Shown here: positions 14,777 through 24,800 of the stretch, in pieces
Position numbering within the stretch: the stretch's first letter is position 1
Layout: the number at the start of each line of letters is the position of its first letter
NCBI GenBank assembly: GCA_947486375.1
Contig: CANKTP010000009.1
Span: 1 to 37,992, forward strand
Source of the DNA: Candidatus Hydrogenedentota bacterium
Lineage (GTDB): Bacteria; Hydrogenedentota; Hydrogenedentia; Hydrogenedentales; GCA-2746185
Reading direction: 5' to 3'
DNA length: 37,992 nucleotides
Notes under the pieces: generated by a model
What the model was told of the DNA's origin: nothing
Seen by the model: only the letters and a program-made list of their open reading frames with translations
Databases searched by the model: none
Program-made: the position numbers and the translations under genes

Positions 14777-16257
14777 TCGATGTCAACCACCTCCACCTTG
14801 AGCTGGCCCAGAAACGGGACGAGCTTTGGCCACGACTCGATGCTTCCCTCGATTAACTTGATGTGCGTGGCGTCGGCGATGGGCTGTTCGAGCGTCGGAT
14901 CCATCGGAATCCAACGCCCGCAGTGGACCTCGGGCCATGCGTGATAGTAGAACCCGTCCATGTCGTCGCTCCAGACAACGCCGATGGCGATACGCGTGGG
15001 GACCCCCGCCGCGCGCGCGAGCGCCGCGAACAGGACGGTGTGTTCGTTGCAATCGCCTTGCCGCGTCCGCAACACCTCGAGGGCCGAGGGCAGGCTCAAG
15101 ACGATGGTCTTGTCCACGGCGGCAAATACCCACTCGTAAATCTTGAGCGCCTTGCCCCACGGTTCCCCGGAGTCCCCGACGACATCGGCCGCCTGTTTGA
15201 CGATGGCCGGATGGCCGGATTGGACGAAGGGGTCCCCACGGAGATACTCCCCCGGATCGGCCAGCGGGGCGGCGTCCGGAATCGGGCCCGCGGGGGACCG
15301 GATATCGACATGGTTCGCGCCGAGCCGTTGCTGGATTTCGTCGTAGGGTATTTTCACGGTGGCGGGGAGTCCGGCGATTTGAATTTCCATGCGCTTCGCC
15401 CCGCGAAAGGGTTTCTTGCCCGAGGGATGGACCGCCATCATGTCGAACAGCTGGGAACCGGCCCCTTCATCCAAGCCCGCGAGGGCCTCGGCTTGGCTGA
15501 CCTTGCGGAGCACGAAGCCGAAGGGGGTCTCGATACGGACGACCTCGTCGTGCCCGGTCACCCAGACCTTCGTCGTAATCCCGGAAAGCGTGCTCGTGAG
15601 GACCCTGGTGGAAACGGCGGCGCCGCCTATCGTCAGCCGTTCGGTCCCGACGCATTCGATCCGTGCGATCCCCTTCGAGAGCGTGAGGGGATCGAAGGTG
15701 TCGACGAGTATCTCGTCGCCCACCTCGAGGTATGGGAGGTTGAGCGCGGCCGTGCCCATGCTGCCTGAGAGGAACAAGTCCTTCCCGACGGGGAATTCAG
15801 CGGGAAAGGATTCCCCGGCCGTCTGGACGTCGATCAAGAGTTTCTCGTCGCTGACGGTCCCCTTGACGCGCATCGTGTGATCGAAGGAGCCGATGGAGAA
15901 GTCGAACTCGGAGAGGCCGCCATCGTCCGGGTTCCACGCGGATCCCGCGATGGTGACCTCGGTGGGGATCGAGAGCATGGTCGTGGCCAACTTGACCGTG
16001 AGGCCGAGGTTGGTCCCCTTGATCCCGTCGCCGCGAACGCCGGGATTGGACTCGGTGTGGACGAACCCGATTTGCCGTTCGCCGTCGGCGGACTTGGTGT
16101 AAATTCCCATCCAGGTGTCCGAAGGCGGCGAAGGCGCGCCCGCCGGTTTCGCCGTGGGATGCGCCCGATATTCACGCCAGAGCAGCAGTCCGGTCATGAC
16201 GGACCAGAACACGACGACGGCGATCGATGCGCCCGCTAGACGGCCGCGCCGTGACAC
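14773..16257 (-). CDS. Transglutaminase-like membrane-anchored protein
   Basis: A 494-aa protein with one N-terminal transmembrane helix (about residues 8-27) and a long extracytoplasmic region. The C-terminal part is a transglutaminase-like domain with an intact papain-like triad: Cys403 (RQGDCNEHT), His439 (FYYHAWPEV) and Asp453 (WIPMDPT). The preceding 350 residues are beta-rich. Such domains act as proteases, peptide cross-linkers or amidases. The start is GTG 16257, inside the last codons of secA (22-bp overlap), and the stop overlaps the ABC ATPase start, so expression should be coupled to both. Linkage of a transglutaminase-like protein to an ABC exporter suggests joint action on an envelope substrate (inference). 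Confidence 0.88.
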   Translation of the reverse strand: MSRRGRLAGASIAVVVFWSVMTGLLLWREYRAHPTAKPAGAPSPPSDTWMGIYTKSADGERQIGFVHTESNPGVRGDGIKGTNLGLTVKLATTMLSIPTEVTIAGSAWNPDDGGLSEFDFSIGSFDHTMRVKGTVSDEKLLIDVQTAGESFPAEFPVGKDLFLSGSMGTAALNLPYLEVGDEILVDTFDPLTLSKGIARIECVGTERLTIGGAAVSTRVLTSTLSGITTKVWVTGHDEVVRIETPFGFVLRKVSQAEALAGLDEGAGSQLFDMMAVHPSGKKPFRGAKRMEIQIAGLPATVKIPYDEIQQRLGANHVDIRSPAGPIPDAAPLADPGEYLRGDPFVQSGHPAIVKQAADVVGDSGEPWGKALKIYEWVFAAVDKTIVLSLPSALEVLRTRQGDCNEHTVLFAALARAAGVPTRIAIGVVWSDDMDGFYYHAWPEVHCGRWIPMDPTLEQPIADATHIKLIEGSIESWPKLVPFLGQLKVEVVDIE

Positions 16258-19001
16258 TTCTTATACTTTTTTCCGCTGCCGCACGGACAAGGGTCGTTGG
16301 GCTGCTGTTTTTCCCCGACCCGCTTGATGGTCTTGGGCTTGGAAGCCTCCTGCGACGGCCCTGCCTGGTGCGCGCCCTTGCCGTCGCCATCGGAACGCCC
16401 GGCCTGGCCTTTTTGCCCCGCAAGGGCAAACTTGGATGCGTCGAAGGAGGCGAAGCTGCGGTCTTGTTCCTTGTCCGCCGAGGCATAGGAAAAGGCAGGT
16501 GCCGCCTGCCGGGCGGCCGCGGCGGGGGCCGCGGTGGCGGGCCGCGCCACCCGGGTCTCGCGGTTGCGCCGCAATTCGGGATCGGTCAGGCGAAACACGG
16601 TCTGGGTAACCGTCTCGTAGATTCCTTGCAGCATGGCCTCGAACATCTCGAAGCCCTCCTGCTTGTATTCGAGCAGCGGGTCCTTTTGTCCGAAGGCGCG
16701 GATGCGCACCGACTCGCGAAGGTAATCCATGCTCTTGAGATGATCGATCCACTTGTCGTCGACGGTGTGAAGCATGGCCATCAGCTCGATCTCGTGGACG
16801 CGCTGGCGCGCCAGGCGGGCGAAGTCCACCTTCGAATCGTCCCCGCCGACCTCGATCCGGAAGGCCTCGCGGAGCTCGTCGGCGATGAGCGCTTCGCGGC
16901 GGGCATACTCCGCCCGTACTTGATCGACGATTTCCGATTCCAAGTCCGCGCCGCCGCCTTCCTCGACGTGTAGATTCGGGGTGAAACCGAAGAGCATGCG
17001 CAGTCGCGTACCGAGGCCCTCGAGGTCCCATTCGTCGGAAGCGACTTTTGCGGGCGCGTATTCGTCGACCGCCTCCCCCACTAACTGCTCGAACATCTCG
17101 ACCAACTGGTCGGTGATGTCCTTGTTCTCGAGCACGTCGTTGCGGAGCTTGTAGATGACGAGCCGCTGGCGGTTCATCACGATGTCGTACTCGAAGAGGT
17201 GCTTGCGAATCTCGAAGTTGTATTCCTCGACCTGCCTCTGCGACCGCTCGATGGTCCGGGTGACCATGCGCTGGTCGAGGGGTTCCTCGTCCATTTGTTC
17301 GCCGCCGAGGTAGCTGATCATCTTCTTTACTTTGTCGCCGCCGAAAAGGCGCGCGACCTCGTCCTCGAGGCTGACATAAAAACGTGTGCTCCCGGGATCT
17401 CCCTGGCGCCCCGCCCGGCCCCGGAGCTGGTTGTCGATCCGGCGCGACTCGTGCCGCTCGGTGCCGATGATGGCGAGTCCGCCGGTTTCGCGGACGCCCT
17501 CGGCCAGCTTGATGTCTGTCCCGCGGCCGGCCATGTTGGTCGCGATGGTGATGGCGCCGGGCTTCCCCGCGGCGGCGACGATCGATGCCTCGCGCTCATG
17601 ATGTTTCGCGTTCAGGACCTGATATCCCTCGATGCCGCGCTCGTCGAGCAACGAGGCGACATATTCGGACTTCTCGATCGAGACGGTGCCGACCAGGATC
17701 GGGCGTCCGGTGGCGCGGATTCTCTCGATCTCGCCCACGACGTAGCGAAACTTTCCCTTCTCCGTGGCGAAGATCAGGTCCGTCTGGTCGGCGCGATCCA
17801 TCGGGAGGTTCGTCGGGACCTGGATGACGTTGAGGTTGTAAATCTGGGCCAGCTCGACGGCCTCGGTGGCCGCTGTCCCGGTCATCCCCGCGAGCTTGCC
17901 GTAGAGCTTGAAGAAGTTTTGGTAGGTGATGCTCGCGACCGTCTGGGACTCGAACTGCACGGGGACCTGTTCCTTGGCCTCGAGCGCCTGGTGCAACCCG
18001 TCGGAGTAGCGCCGGCCGTCCATGATGCGGCCGGTGAATTCGTCCACGATGAGCACGTCGCCGTCGCGCACGACGTACTCGTCGTCCTTCTTGTAAAAAT
18101 TGTGGGCCTTGAGCGCCTGCTCCATCATGTGGACAATGCCGAGCGACTCGTCGGTGTAGAGGCTTTCGAGCCCGAGCAGCCGTTCGGCGTGTTCCATCCC
18201 GTCCTCGGTCAAGAGGATGTGGTGGCCCTTCTCCTCGGCCTCGTAGTGAACGCCCTTTTTCAACTGGCGCACCATCGCATCGACCTTGAAATAGGTGTCG
18301 CTGCTCTTCTCGGGGCGGCCGGAGATGATGAGGGGTGTGCGGGCCTCGTCGACCAGGATCGAGTCCACCTCGTCGACGATGGCGTAGTTCAGTTCGCGTT
18401 GGACGCGTTCCTCGCGCCGGTGGGCCATGTTGTCGCGGAGATAGTCGAAGCCGAGTTCGTTGTTCGTGGCGTACATGATGTCGGCGCGATAGGCGGCCTG
18501 GCGTTCGGGACCGTTCATGTCGTGCTGGATAAGCCCGACGGTGAGGCCGAGGAACTCGAAAATGGGGCCCATCCACTGGCTGTCGCGGCGGGCGAGGTAG
18601 TCGTTGACGGTGACGAGGTGGACGCCACGGCCGGAGAGGGCATTGAGGTACAGGGGCATGGTGGCGACGAGGGTTTTACCCTCCCCGGTCACCATCTCGG
18701 CGATGTCGCCGTGGTGCAGCACGATGCCGCCGAGGATCTGCACATCGAAGGGGCGCATGCTGGTGACGCGCTTGGAGGCCTCGCGGATGGCGGCGAAGGC
18801 CTCGGGGAGCACGTCGTCGAGGGATTCCCCGGCGGCAATTCGCGCCTTGAGGCGGCCGGTCTCGGCGCGGAGGGCGGCGTTGCTCATGCCGGCGCAGCGG
18901 GCCTCCTGGGCGTTGACGGCGTCCAAGAGGGGCTTAAGCCGCTTAATCTCGCGATCGCGGCTCGTGCCAAAGAAAAAACGTAACAGGGAACCCAATAGCA
19001 T
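16236..19001 (-). CDS. secA: Preprotein translocase ATPase SecA
   Basis: A 921-aa SecA, the ATP-driven motor of the Sec pathway that pushes unfolded preproteins through SecYEG. Walker A is at about 104-110 (TGEGKT) and the DEVD box at 210-213 (IVDEVDS). NBD2 contains IATNMAGRGTDIKL and ESRRIDNQLRGRAGRQGDPG. The C-terminus ends in an intact zinc-binding SEC-C motif with Cys905, Cys907, Cys916 and His917, which binds SecB or ribosomes. Length is typical. GGAG lies about 12 bases before the ATG. It is the first gene of a seven-gene string reaching 9383, an unusual downstream context for secA. Confidence 0.98.
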   Translation of the reverse strand: MLLGSLLRFFFGTSRDREIKRLKPLLDAVNAQEARCAGMSNAALRAETGRLKARIAAGESLDDVLPEAFAAIREASKRVTSMRPFDVQILGGIVLHHGDIAEMVTGEGKTLVATMPLYLNALSGRGVHLVTVNDYLARRDSQWMGPIFEFLGLTVGLIQHDMNGPERQAAYRADIMYATNNELGFDYLRDNMAHRREERVQRELNYAIVDEVDSILVDEARTPLIISGRPEKSSDTYFKVDAMVRQLKKGVHYEAEEKGHHILLTEDGMEHAERLLGLESLYTDESLGIVHMMEQALKAHNFYKKDDEYVVRDGDVLIVDEFTGRIMDGRRYSDGLHQALEAKEQVPVQFESQTVASITYQNFFKLYGKLAGMTGTAATEAVELAQIYNLNVIQVPTNLPMDRADQTDLIFATEKGKFRYVVGEIERIRATGRPILVGTVSIEKSEYVASLLDERGIEGYQVLNAKHHEREASIVAAAGKPGAITIATNMAGRGTDIKLAEGVRETGGLAIIGTERHESRRIDNQLRGRAGRQGDPGSTRFYVSLEDEVARLFGGDKVKKMISYLGGEQMDEEPLDQRMVTRTIERSQRQVEEYNFEIRKHLFEYDIVMNRQRLVIYKLRNDVLENKDITDQLVEMFEQLVGEAVDEYAPAKVASDEWDLEGLGTRLRMLFGFTPNLHVEEGGGADLESEIVDQVRAEYARREALIADELREAFRIEVGGDDSKVDFARLARQRVHEIELMAMLHTVDDKWIDHLKSMDYLRESVRIRAFGQKDPLLEYKQEGFEMFEAMLQGIYETVTQTVFRLTDPELRRNRETRVARPATAAPAAAARQAAPAFSYASADKEQDRSFASFDASKFALAGQKGQAGRSDGDGKGAHQAGPSQEASKPKTIKRVGEKQQPNDPCPCGSGKKYKKCHGAAV

Positions 19002-19163
19002 CGGGGGATTGATCTCCGGTAAATTGCGCGTGATACACTGCCGATTGGACGGTCGCGCGAGCGGTGGATCATATCAAACGCGGACGTATCGAACCACCTG
19101 CGGGGGAGCCGTCCGCGCGAGCGGCGGCCCGTTTCCCCTGCCCTACGGACTTGGAAAGGCCCC

Positions 19164-21275
19164 TTGCTACCGCTTTACTTTATTGCCCTCGCCATTTCGT
19201 CGGGACTGGCCGGGCTTTTTGCGCGCCACGTTGCGGCCGGCTTCGGGTTTGTGGCGGGGTTCCAAACCGGCGTATACGTCGCCGCCGGCGCTGCGGCGGC
19301 CTTTGCCGCGCTCCAGTTCCTGTACATGGCGGGCCTGCGCCTTCTCCAACCGTCCCGGTCCGCCGGGCCGTACCTTACCGAGATCCTTTCGCAGGCCGCG
19401 ACGCTGGCCTTCGCGCCGGTCCTCCTTGGAGTGGAAATCCCGTGGCCGGCCGAGGAGATGGCGCGATTCGAGCCGCTCATCCTCCTTGGCGCATTTGGCG
19501 CGCTGCACGTCGTTTTCAAGCTGGCGACTTTTTTCGCCTCGTTGCAGGGCGAGACGGCCCCCCGGTACGGTTCGCTGCCCTGGCTCGGGGCGGCCGCGGC
19601 CCTCGGGTGGGTATCGTTCTCGTGCCTGGCGCAGTGGCTCGCGGGAATCGAGTCGGCCCGGCAACCGGCGCCCGAGACGGGCGCGGACTATCGGGTGGGC
19701 GGCGAATTCGCGAGGGCGCGCGAGATGCCCGAGGGCGCGACCCTGGACTGGGAGATGGCGCCGTTCCCTGAACAGACCGTGACCTTGCGGTGGGCAAACG
19801 CGCCGGAGGCGGAGACCAAGCGCTCGACGGTGTATGTCTCGGCGACGCTGAGCGGGGCGGAGACCAAGTCGTTCGCGACGTCCGTGCGGCTGAAGGAAGA
19901 CGGCTGGGCGGAAGTACGGATCCCGGCCGAGTATGTACCCCGCGACGCGAACCGGGTACGTGTTCGCTGGACGCGTGCGAAGGAACCCACCTGGCAACGC
20001 TTATTGGGGCTTCATCCCGTGGTCTACGGGGAGTTGCCTTCCGGGGATGGGCCGCCCCCCGCGCCGGCAACGGTCCTGATGTCGGGGCCGTACCAACACG
20101 CATTGCGCGCGGATTCGACGCCGTTGAACGTCGTGATCGTCTCGATTGACGGCTTGGCGGCGGCACAGACCGGATTCATCGGCGGCGCGAAGGAAACGAC
20201 CCCGTCGCTCGACCGGCTGGCCCAGGCCTCGCTTTCGTTTATCAACGCCTATACGCCCGCGCCGGAGGCGGCCGCGGCGAACATGACGTTGATGACGGGG
20301 CTCGGCCCGTTGCGCCATGGCTACTTGGGCGAACGAATGGGCCCGCTGGCCGCGGAACGCTCGACATTGGCCGAGGTCCTGCAATCGGCCCATTACACGA
20401 CGGCGGCGTTCACGGAGGGTGAACTGGCCGGCCGCGAGGACCTCGTTTTCGGGTCGGGATTCGAGCGGGGATTCGAGCTGTTCGACCCGTCGTACGCCCG
20501 CGGCACGGACGGGGCGGACGCGCCCCCGTCGCAGTCGACCCTCGACGGCGCGCGCGAGTGGATCGGGCGGCATGCGGACATCCGTTTCTTCCTTTTCGTC
20601 CGCCTTCGGGAATTGGCGGACGAGGCGTTTCGGGAGCGCGCGGGCGCCGGGCCGGACCCGCAGGTCCCCGCCACCCCATACGCGCACCATGCGCGCGCGT
20701 TGACGAACCTGGACGGAAGAGTCGGATCGCTAGTTAAATACATAAGGGACATGGATACCCGGAAGAACACCTGCATTGTCGTCACCTCGTCCCACGGCCT
20801 CGATTTTTCCGGCGGCCCGATGAACGCGGGCCTGGACGAATCGGCCTTGCATGTCCCGCTGATCGTGTTCGTGCCGGGGCAAGACGGCGCCGCGCGGGGG
20901 GACATCGTGGGCCTGGAGGACGTGGCCGCGGTCATTGCGCGGCTGGCGGGAACTGGTCCGCTTGAGCGCGCGGACGGCCGCGATTTCCTGAACGGGTCCC
21001 TGGGCAAGCCCGCGATCAGCGTCCAAGGAAACCCCCTGTTGGTCAGCATGAGGAGCGACCTGTGGCGCTTTACTTGGCAATCGGGGACGGTTCCGTTCGA
21101 GGGGGGAAGCGTCCAGGCCGCGGAAGCGATCGGCCTCAGCCGGGTTTCGGATCGGGACGATTGGCCGACGACGAACTCGATGTTGCGGCATCCGGAAGTA
21201 GTGTCGCGGCTCGAGCGGGAACTCGGGGCGTATATCGCGCGTGCTGCGGCGGAGTGGGGTTCGCCGGGGCGGTGA
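19164..21275 (+). CDS. Membrane-anchored sulfatase-fold pseudoenzyme
   Basis: A 703-aa protein. Residues 1-175 hold about five transmembrane helices, about 180-300 a beta-rich region, and about 320-640 an alkaline-phosphatase/sulfatase fold (NVVIVSIDGL at about 322-331, FINAYTPAP, LMTGLGPLRHGYLG). The architecture resembles LTA-synthase or phosphoglycerol-transferase-like enzymes. Catalytic residues are lost: the site aligned with CxPSR reads AAAAN (369-373), the first metal motif has one Asp (329) rather than Asp-Asp, and the normal SDHG is SSHG with Ser543. A catalytic role is therefore unlikely. Start is TTG 19164 with GGAAAGG six bases upstream. It is divergent from secA. Confidence 0.82.
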   Translation: MLPLYFIALAISSGLAGLFARHVAAGFGFVAGFQTGVYVAAGAAAAFAALQFLYMAGLRLLQPSRSAGPYLTEILSQAATLAFAPVLLGVEIPWPAEEMARFEPLILLGAFGALHVVFKLATFFASLQGETAPRYGSLPWLGAAAALGWVSFSCLAQWLAGIESARQPAPETGADYRVGGEFARAREMPEGATLDWEMAPFPEQTVTLRWANAPEAETKRSTVYVSATLSGAETKSFATSVRLKEDGWAEVRIPAEYVPRDANRVRVRWTRAKEPTWQRLLGLHPVVYGELPSGDGPPPAPATVLMSGPYQHALRADSTPLNVVIVSIDGLAAAQTGFIGGAKETTPSLDRLAQASLSFINAYTPAPEAAAANMTLMTGLGPLRHGYLGERMGPLAAERSTLAEVLQSAHYTTAAFTEGELAGREDLVFGSGFERGFELFDPSYARGTDGADAPPSQSTLDGAREWIGRHADIRFFLFVRLRELADEAFRERAGAGPDPQVPATPYAHHARALTNLDGRVGSLVKYIRDMDTRKNTCIVVTSSHGLDFSGGPMNAGLDESALHVPLIVFVPGQDGAARGDIVGLEDVAAVIARLAGTGPLERADGRDFLNGSLGKPAISVQGNPLLVSMRSDLWRFTWQSGTVPFEGGSVQAAEAIGLSRVSDRDDWPTTNSMLRHPEVVSRLERELGAYIARAAAEWGSPGR

Positions 21276-21290
21276 TGGCGGGAATGTCCC

Positions 21291-21368
21291 ATGGGACTTA
21301 TAGGACCTATACGACCTATGGGCCGAGAACGAGGGCGGCGGCACGGTGAATCGGTTGTTTCTTTTTTG
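21291..21368 (+). repeat. Direct repeat, left copy (9-bp array plus conserved tail)
   Basis: Starting 15 bp after the stop of the sulfatase-fold gene, the sequence shows 9-bp periodicity (ATGGGACTT ATAGGACCT, then ATACGACCT). A conserved block GGGCCGAGAACGAGGGCGG follows, then GAATC, and it ends in TTGTTTCTTTTTT. Nearly the same block occurs at 21744-21830, making a direct-repeat pair on either side of the 74-aa gene. Confidence 0.85.
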
Positions 21369-21410
21369 CAAATCATATCGCCGACGTATTAAAAGGGCTG
21401 AAGGTCAGTT

Positions 21411-21419
21411 TGGTATAAT
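21411..21419 (+). promoter_or_regulatory. Extended -10 promoter of the 74-aa gene
   Basis: TGGTATAAT is a consensus extended -10 box. No strong -35 is present (TTAAAA at 21389-21394 is 19 bp away). It would start transcription about 90 bp upstream of the gene at 21515 and lies inside the unit bounded by direct repeats, so the small gene appears to carry its own promoter. Confidence 0.55.
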
Positions 21420-21514
21420 TCGGGCGGGGTCCCGGCGTTTCGCTTGGCGAGCCGTGCAACGGCGCGCCAAGCGCGACGTCATTCGGCGTGCGGCGCGGCG
21501 CAAGGAGTACGAGA

Positions 21515-21739
21515 ATGGCTTCTGTTGACGAACTAAAGCCGGTCAAGCGCAAATACTCGGCGGAACTTCTCGGCAAGCTGGGGGTGTGTGGCGTCGACAT
21601 CGATGTGAAGAAATCTGGCGACGCCGTGTTGACCGTGCATCTCGATACCGACGATCCGGTCATCAAGGCGGATTTGCCGAAATCGTTGGACGGGTTTCCG
21701 GTGACGTACGTGCATACCGGGCCTTTTCGAAAGCGATAG
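21515..21739 (+). CDS. Small 74-aa protein, trypsin-associated-like motif
   Basis: A 74-aa protein with AAGGAG seven bases before ATG 21515. The pattern HLDTD...KADLPKSLDGFPVTYVHTG recalls the short alpha/beta segment (LPxxIDGxPVxVxxxG) that I remember from the N-terminal part of some trypsin-like and uncharacterised bacterial proteins. No protease domain follows, so the segment stands alone. There is no signal peptide or membrane helix. It has its own extended -10 promoter and is flanked by direct repeats at 21291 and 21744, giving it the look of a small transferable or deletable cassette. Function unknown. Confidence 0.75.
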   Translation: MASVDELKPVKRKYSAELLGKLGVCGVDIDVKKSGDAVLTVHLDTDDPVIKADLPKSLDGFPVTYVHTGPFRKR

Positions 21740-21743
21740 ATAT

Positions 21744-21830
21744 CTAGGACCTATACGACCCATCTGACCTATGTGACCCATGGGCCGAGAACGAGGGCGG
21801 CGGGGCCGGCGAATCAATTGTTTCTTTTTT
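21744..21830 (+). repeat. Direct repeat, right copy (9-bp array plus conserved tail)
   Basis: It begins four bases after the stop of the 74-aa gene. Four 9-bp units are seen (CTAGGACCT, ATACGACCC, ATCTGACCT, ATGTGACCC), followed by the same GGGCCGAGAACGAGGGCGG block, GAATC and TTGTTTCTTTTTT as in the left copy. On the minus strand its end supplies the last codons (Lys-Arg-Asn-Asn) and stop of the GH38-like gene. Confidence 0.85.
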
Positions 21831-24800
21831 CGGGGGGTGCGGTTTCGTTTTTGTCGGGGACTACGGATACATCGCGGTATTCAACGAGGCCGTTGGCGGC
21901 GAGTTTGGCGACTATCCAGGGATTCTCCGGGGGGCCTTCGGAGCGAAAGACGAGGGTTTGTTCGTTGTATGGCGCAACGGTCAGGGCGGCGGCGCGGGGC
22001 GTGATGATGGTTTCGCCGCCGAGACCGGGCTCGCCCCAGTAGCGGGGGGAAACGATCAGCTCGAGTTGGCCCTCGGCGGGAAGTGCACCGGCGTTCTTGA
22101 CCGTCACGCGGATTTCGTCCTCGTCCCGTAGGGCGATCAGGTCGAGGGGGGACTTGTCGAGGGTGATTAGGTCGCGATAGGCGCGGCCGTCGTGATCGGT
22201 CCGGGCGACGACGCCGCCCTTGGCTTCGCCGGCCTGCTGGTACAAGACGACGGCCTGCCGGCGCAGGAATTCGCGCGGGGCCAAGTCGTACTCGAATTGG
22301 GCGGGGGACAAGCGCCACCCCGCGGAGCCCTCGAGGTACACCACGCCGCTCGCGCGCTTGTCGGTGCGATTGTTGGCGACGACCACGTCGATGGCGCCGG
22401 TCTCCGATTTGAGATCGCCGCTTAGTTTGAGGGTGAGCGGCATGAATCCCGGCGGGGCCGCGCCCGCGTTATGGCGCCAATACCGGGTGTATTGGGCCCC
22501 GCCGAGCGAGGCCGGGTCGAGGCTTTGTCCCGCGTCCCGGCGGGTCTTTGCCGCGGGTTGAAGGAGGATGCCGGCGATCTCGAATCCGGCGGCATCGAAA
22601 ACGATCCGGTCCCCGCTGATCGAGAAATCTTCGCCGCGCGTCTCGACGATGTCGCCGTGCGCGGCGGACCTGGGCCGGGCGGGCAGGGTCAATGCCACCT
22701 CGACGGGCTTTCCGGAACTTTCGTACCCCCGGATCGCGATGCCGGCCCCCGGGGTAACGGGCGATCCCGCCAGGGAGGAAACGCTGTTGCCGGCGGCCTT
22801 GACGCTGGTGACGGCGAAGCTGGGCGGGGCGACCTCGAAGAATCCCATCTCGGCGGGGGCGGTCCCCTCGTGGATTCCGGTGGCGGCGACGACAAAGCGT
22901 TCGTTGAAGGCCTGACCGGCGAGGACGGCGCCGGCTCCGCGCCAGGAGCCGTCGAAGGGCATGACGGCGTATCGGTACCGGAGAGAATCGGAGTACTCGG
23001 GCACGGCGGGGGCACCGTCGGCGCCAGCCCATTTTGACGGGTGAACCCACGCGAGGGACAGGGTGCCGTCGACGGCCATGTCGGCAAGCCCCGTTCCCTC
23101 GAGCAACACGGCGAACCCGTGGGTGGGTTGGGGCGTTGGGTCCGGGACGACGATTGCACCGGTGGGCAGCGTAAACACGCCGCTCGCGGCGATGGCGTCG
23201 GCGAATCCATCGGCAACCTCGGAGGTGGACTCGCCCGTGAGACCCGCGAGGATGAGCGTGGGGATGGGCCGGATTTCGGCCGGTACGCGTTCGTCGATCA
23301 TGAGGAGGCTGGCCCCGCCGGCCATGCGTTCGCGAAACGCGGCAATCTCCGCGGGAACTTGCTCGAACAAGGGCGCGGCGAAACGGTTTTGCTCGGGCGC
23401 GCCGAGGACGATCCGGAATACCGTCCCGTGAAACAGGTCCTCGTCGTGGGTTGTGGACTCGGTCGAATCGCCTGATTCGGCGGGCCGTGCGGGCAAGACG
23501 TCCGGATGCACCCGGCAGGGGATCCCCCGGCGGGCAAGGGCCGCCTGAATTCGGAAGGCGGCTTCCTTGCCAATGCCGTCCTGGCCATAAATCACGGCCG
23601 CGGGACCGAGGGGAACGGAGACGCCCGCGCCGCCGTCGAGCCGGTCGCCGGGCGATGCGGCGACCCATTGATATGCGGGTTGGAGGCCGGTGGCGGAGGC
23701 GTTTTCGCGTCCCTTGAGGCGATGGTCGAAAAGCGTCGGGCTGGCGGCGGCCACTTGGGCGCCAAAGGGTTGGCCGAAGACGGGGACGGTCCCATTGGCG
23801 TGGGCGGGGAAAGCGACACCGAGCAGGGCGTTGGCGGGGGGGATTCCGCGGAACTCGGTGTCGAAGAAGACGACCGGCAGGGCGTCGTAGAGCGTGATTG
23901 TACGGATGGATTCGCCGCCGAGGAAGGGTTGCTTGACGATTAGTTGCTGCATCCATGGAGTGCGGACGCGGCTGACGCTGGCGCTCGATTCGGAGGAACG
24001 CAAGACCGCGCCGCTGGTCCAGATGTCCCGTCCGCGATCGTTGGCGCCGGCATCCTCGTCGAGGGCGTAGAGATCGTTCCACGGGGCGCGCACGAGGATG
24101 GCCTCGGTGACCTTGTCGGCGAGGGTAGTGATGCAGCCGCCCTTCGCGGGATCGACCTCGATGCGGAGGGTGTCGTTCTCGATCTCGAGGCCGTCGTCGG
24201 TCTCGGGGGTCGCCAATACCCCCTTGTATTGGAGGAAATAGGTGCGGTATCCGGCGGCGGGGACGCTTCGCGCGAGGAAGCGCAGCCGGGCGCCCACGAG
24301 TTTTCGATTGACGACTTGGAGGCGGTCGGCGGTGAATGGGACGGGGGCGCCGGCGGCGTCGATAAGCGACAGTCCATTGGCCTGGGGAATCGTGAGGTTG
24401 AATTCGCAGACGTCGGTCCGGACGCGCAACGAAGGGTTGAATACGAGCAGGGCCTGTTCGCTGCCCTCGGGCGCGCCCTCGAGGGTCTCGGCCTGGCTGG
24501 CGAGAAAGTCGGTTGCGCCCTGGGTCAGTGCCCCGAGAATCTCGTGGACTTCGCGCAATTGCCCGAGGGTATCGAGGTAGGTGGTGGGGGTGGCGGAAAA
24601 CCCGAGGCTCGTGGGCCCGGCGACGTGGAGCAGTTGGCGCCAGGCATAGTCGAGCGAGACTTCGGGGTACTGGGCCCCTTGCAGCCCGGCGATGACTGCG
24701 AGTTTCTCGGCGGTCAGCAGGCGGTTGTAGGCCGCGGCATAGGCTTGTTTGATTTCGGGCTGGCTGGCGAGTTCGCCCAACTTGACGGCCAACGACGGCG

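Noticed and set aside
17199-18983. A 594-aa plus-strand frame opposite secA
   Set aside because: Antisense of a conserved gene with no ribosome site or recognisable domain.
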